Source: an uncultured Lachnospiraceae bacterium
GTDB lineage: Bacteria > Bacillota > Clostridia > Lachnospirales > Lachnospiraceae
Assembly: GCA_946630645.1 (NCBI GenBank)
Contig: CAMOZD010000084.1
Location: forward strand, 1 to 5,957
Reading direction: 5' to 3'
DNA length: 5,957 nt
Part shown: one piece after another, positions 3,220 through 5,957 of the stretch
How positions within the stretch are numbered: position 1 is the first letter of the stretch
How the letters are laid out: each line of letters starts with the position of its first letter
Program-made: the position numbers and the translations under genes
The notes under the pieces: generated by a model
Databases searched by the model: none
What the model was told of the DNA's origin: nothing
The model's input: the letters and a program-made list of their open reading frames with translations, nothing else

Positions 3220-5957
3220 CCTCCTCAAAGGAGTCCCGGCCCAGCCGGACTTCCTCCAGCTTATCTGCAGTCTGGGCATCAGCCTGGTCAAATAGATAAT
3301 TCTTATTCCGGTCTCTTTTCTCCCGGTTGATCCTGCGGATCTCCTCCTCTATATACATGACCTCCTCACGGAAATCATCGGCGGCCACCTTAAGGGCCCC
3401 TGCCCCGGTCACAATCACCTGTTCAAGACTGTCAGAGGTAGCGACCCGGACAGCATACTTTGAGACGATCTCATGAGTGGTCTTTTCTATATACTGGTCT
3501 GCCGTCTCCGCTTCTTTGGTGTAAACCACATAAATATTGTGATACTTTAACACCTGGCCCTTGCTGCCCTTCACCTTGTAAGCATCGAAGACCAGGATAA
3601 GGGTACATCCTACAAAGCCCTGGTAATTACACATGATATCAATCAATCTGCCGCGGGCAGCATCCAGATTTTTCTCAGCCAGCCGGCTCAGGTCCTCCCA
3701 GGCAAAAATAATATTATAGCCATCCACCAGAAGATACTCCTTATTTCCTGAAGCCCTGGCAGGATATTTTTCCCTTCCCTGTCCCTGGCACCTGCCGGTC
3801 TGCCGGCTCCCGGCCATGCCGGAAAAAGCTCTGGAATCCTGGCTCCTTCTGGCGGAGTATATACCTGAACCGGACCCATCCCGGAAACCGGACCCGGCTC
3901 CCCGTTTTTTTGAATTGCCGGTCCTGAAACCGCTGTAGTGGTCATCTTTCTGCTTTCCCTGGCCGAATTCCCTGTCATAAATGGCCTTGAAGGCCTCATC
4001 CTCCACATAGTAGGCGGGCAGGCCCGGTGAAGACTGGTCTCCTTCCCAATTTCCAGGATGATTCCCTCCTCCGGTCCCGGCTCCGGCATTCCAGTCACCT
4101 GCGGCTCCCTGCTCCGGGCCTTGGGCAAAAGGCGGGAAAACTCCTGGCTCCGACCGGCCGCCGGGTCCCCAGATCCGGGCCCGGTCTTTTATGTGCATAT
4201 ATTCCTCCACCTGGTCCCAGGGAACCATAAAGCCTGCCCCATGGGCACAGAAGACAGATCCCGCAGGATGATCCAAGTCTGCCTCACTGTCATAAGCAAG
4301 ACTCTCAATAACCTCTTCTTCATTATGACAAGGCTCATAGCCCTTGAGGGCACAGCTGAGCCTGCCTTTTCCCCCACTGTAGGAAAGCAGGTCCGTATTG
4401 TATCCCAACAGTTCCGCTGCCGGGGCCGTCCCCCGGAGAACCAGCATATCAGACTCCTGGGCAGCTTCCGCTTCCCCGAAGGATCCTCCCATCCGCTGAA
4501 TATCTGCCATGGCCCTGCCAATCCGGTCTGAGGGAACTTCCAGTACAAAGGAATACCATGGTTCTAAAAGCACTGCCTTGCCCTGGGCCCGGGCACATTG
4601 GAGTCCCTGACGGACTGCCCGGTAGGTCGCCTGGCGGAAATCCCCGCCCTCTGTATGTTTTTTGTGGGCCCGGCCTGCCGTCAGGACATAACGGATATCC
4701 GTTGCCGGGGACCCGGTCAGCGTCCCCAGGTGTTCCTTCTCCCTCAAATGGGTCATAATCAGCCTCTGCCAGTTCCTGTCCAGATCATCTTCACTGCACT
4801 CGCTGACAAATTCCAGGCCTGACCCCTCCGGCAGGGGGTCCAGGCGGAGATGGACCTCTGCATAATGCCTGAGAGGCTCATAGTGGCCAACTCCGTGGAC
4901 AGGTCCTGAGATCGTCTCCCGGTAAAGGATATGGCCAGGTCCGAATTCCACGATTAGGCCGAACCTTTCTTCAATCAGGCTTTTTAAAATCTCAATCTGT
5001 ACCTCGCCCATGAGCTGGGCGTAGAGCTCCTGCTTTCTTTCCTCCCACACCAGATGCAGCAGGGGTTCCTCCTCCTCCAGCTCCCTGAGCTGGCGGAGAG
5101 TCTTTTGCATATCCACCTGGTCAGGAAACAGAATCTGGCAGGTAATGACCGGCTCCAGCAGAGGAATATCTCCCCCCTTTTCCCGGCCCATCCCCTGGCC
5201 GGCAAAGCTGGAGACCAGCCCTGTAACAGCGCAGACTGTCCCCCTGTCCGCCTCTTTTACCATCTCAAATTTCTCTCCGGAATAGATGCGGATCTGGTTG
5301 ATCTTCTCTCCATCTGCCAGAGGCATTTTAACCCGGATCCGGCCCCCGGTCACCTTGAGCCAGGTCAGCCTTTCTCCCTTGTCGTCCCGGGAGATTTTGA
5401 AAACCCGGGCCCCATAGGAATCCGGTCCGTCCCCTTCCTTGTCTCCGACCGCCAGACTCCCGGGCCCTTCCTGGGAAATGTCCTCGTCTGTCTTCTCCGG
5501 GTCCTCCATGAATTCATCAAGGCCTGCCAGCAGGTCCTTGACGCCTGTGAGCTGCAGGGCTGATCCGAAATAGGCCGGGAAGACCTTCCGCTGCCGGATT
5601 AAGTCTCTGATTTGGTCGTCGGAAATCTCTCCCGACTCCATAAAGTCTTCCAGAACAGTTTCATCGGTCAGGGCCAGGTCTTCCAGCCAGTCCTCCTCCC
5701 TCTTCCGGCAGCCGGACTGGGCATCAAAAGCAATGATTCCTTCACTGAGTCTGTTTCGAAGACTATTGATGAGAAAATCCCTGTCAGTCCCGGCCTGGTC
5801 CATCTTATTAATAAAGAGAAAGGTCGGGATATGATACATTTTCAAAAGTCTCCAAAGGGTCTGGGTATGGCCCTGGACCCCATCGGCACCGCTGATTACC
5901 AGGACCGCGTAATCCATCACCTGAAGGGTCCGCTCCATCTCTGCGGAAAAATCCACA
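3188..5957 (-). CDS. EF-G/TetM-like GTPase fused to a YacP/Rae1-like NYN nuclease, 5' end cut by window edge
   Basis: The 922 visible residues start inside the GTPase domain. VDFSAEMERT is what follows DTPGH in G3, and base 5957 fits the last base of a His codon, so the first codon shown is an internal Val. G4 is NKMD (50-53) and the G5-like site is YFGSALQLTG (129-138). EF-G domain II/III-type sequence follows, then GEVQIEILKSLIEERFG (317-333), closely like the TetM/EF-G equivalent. Domain IV (about 345-480) has the tip TAGRAHKKHTEGGDF (426-440), and a domain V-like part ends in LLSYSGGKGRLSCALKGY (523-540). VFCAHGAGFMVPW (568-580) is next. Residues 592-738 form a Gly/Pro/Ser/Gln-rich linker. 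The NYN domain (about 740-865) shows YLLVDGYNIIFAW, VFDAYK, EAETADQYIEK and VATSDSLEQVI, with acidic residues Asp745, Asp791, Asp820 and Asp842. A charged helical tail closes the protein. Stand-alone Rae1/YacP cuts mRNA in the ribosomal A site, so a ribosome-bound nuclease role is inferred. Tetracycline resistance is possible but not supported. Confidence 0.88.
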   Translation of the reverse strand, partial: VDFSAEMERTLQVMDYAVLVISGADGVQGHTQTLWRLLKMYHIPTFLFINKMDQAGTDRDFLINSLRNRLSEGIIAFDAQSGCRKREEDWLEDLALTDETVLEDFMESGEISDDQIRDLIRQRKVFPAYFGSALQLTGVKDLLAGLDEFMEDPEKTDEDISQEGPGSLAVGDKEGDGPDSYGARVFKISRDDKGERLTWLKVTGGRIRVKMPLADGEKINQIRIYSGEKFEMVKEADRGTVCAVTGLVSSFAGQGMGREKGGDIPLLEPVITCQILFPDQVDMQKTLRQLRELEEEEPLLHLVWEERKQELYAQLMGEVQIEILKSLIEERFGLIVEFGPGHILYRETISGPVHGVGHYEPLRHYAEVHLRLDPLPEGSGLEFVSECSEDDLDRNWQRLIMTHLREKEHLGTLTGSPATDIRYVLTAGRAHKKHTEGGDFRQATYRAVRQGLQCARAQGKAVLLEPWYSFVLEVPSDRIGRAMADIQRMGGSFGEAEAAQESDMLVLRGTAPAAELLGYNTDLLSYSGGKGRLSCALKGYEPCHNEEEVIESLAYDSEADLDHPAGSVFCAHGAGFMVPWDQVEEYMHIKDRARIWGPGGRSEPGVFPPFAQGPEQGAAGDWNAGAGTGGGNHPGNWEGDQSSPGLPAYYVEDEAFKAIYDREFGQGKQKDDHYSGFRTGNSKKRGAGSGFRDGSGSGIYSARRSQDSRAFSGMAGSRQTGRCQGQGREKYPARASGNKEYLLVDGYNIIFAWEDLSRLAEKNLDAARGRLIDIMCNYQGFVGCTLILVFDAYKVKGSKGQVLKYHNIYVVYTKEAETADQYIEKTTHEIVSKYAVRVATSDSLEQVIVTGAGALKVAADDFREEVMYIEEEIRRINREKRDRNKNYLFDQADAQTADKLEEVRLGRDSFEEADPDRQEPER

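Noticed and set aside
3688..4128. Minus-strand frame overlapping the linker of the GTPase-NYN gene
   Set aside because: I considered whether the linker frame was a frameshift artefact. The main frame has the coherent island YYVEDEAFKAIYDREFG and runs unbroken into the NYN domain, while this alternative shows no motifs.
4058..5563. Several plus-strand frames of 66-169 residues
   Set aside because: All are antisense to the GTPase region, have low-complexity Pro/Gly/Arg-rich translations typical of GC-rich complements, and no ribosome sites that stand out.
3188..5957. Label as a tetracycline resistance protein (tetM/tetO/tetW type)
   Set aside because: The GTPase half is related, but the domain IV tip lacks the Ser-Pro-Val loop and the protein carries a long linker and a NYN nuclease domain that resistance proteins do not have.

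Overview
The window looks like chromosomal DNA from a Gram-positive anaerobe of the Clostridia, most likely a Lachnospiraceae relative. This rests on strong AGGAGG-type ribosome binding sites, TTG...TAATAT-type promoters and an EutP-like small GTPase of the Firmicutes type. A long translation-factor GTPase fused to a NYN nuclease domain points the same way; I associate that architecture with this family from memory. No RNA gene, CRISPR array, insertion sequence or phage gene was seen.

Layout. (1) Bases 1-1500, minus strand, hold a probable three-gene operon read right to left: a small SecB-like protein (1007-1405), a membrane PAP2-type phosphatase (196-924) and an EutP/PduV-type GTPase cut by the left edge (1-179). 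An extended -10 promoter lies at about 1473-1500. A four-unit, 23-bp tandem repeat fills the gap between the first two genes. (2) Divergently, on the plus strand, 1648-2556 encodes a shortened CobL/CbiET-like protein. It keeps the fold of the bifunctional precorrin-6Y (cobalt-precorrin-7) methyltransferase but lacks the first CbiE subdomain and has a worn-down SAM-binding loop. (3) Bases 2557-2862 are a convergent intergenic region with a palindrome and a likely minus-strand terminator. (4) From 2863 to the right edge, minus strand, lie a 68-residue protein of unknown function (2863-3069) and, upstream of it, a very large gene (3188 to beyond 5957). The large gene carries an EF-G/TetM-like GTPase, a glycine-rich disordered linker and a C-terminal YacP/Rae1-like NYN ribonuclease domain.

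The most interesting item is the GTPase-NYN fusion. TetM/EF-G proteins enter the ribosomal A site, and the stand-alone Bacillus NYN nuclease Rae1 cuts mRNA in that same site. One polypeptide carrying both suggests a ribosome-targeted mRNA cleavage or quality-control factor rather than a tetracycline resistance protein. The domain IV tip supports this, since it lacks the Ser-Pro-Val loop of TetM. The 3' end of the gene has been duplicated in tandem (43 bp, 54-bp period). The functional link between the left-hand operon, the CobL-like gene and the right-hand genes is not evident from sequence.
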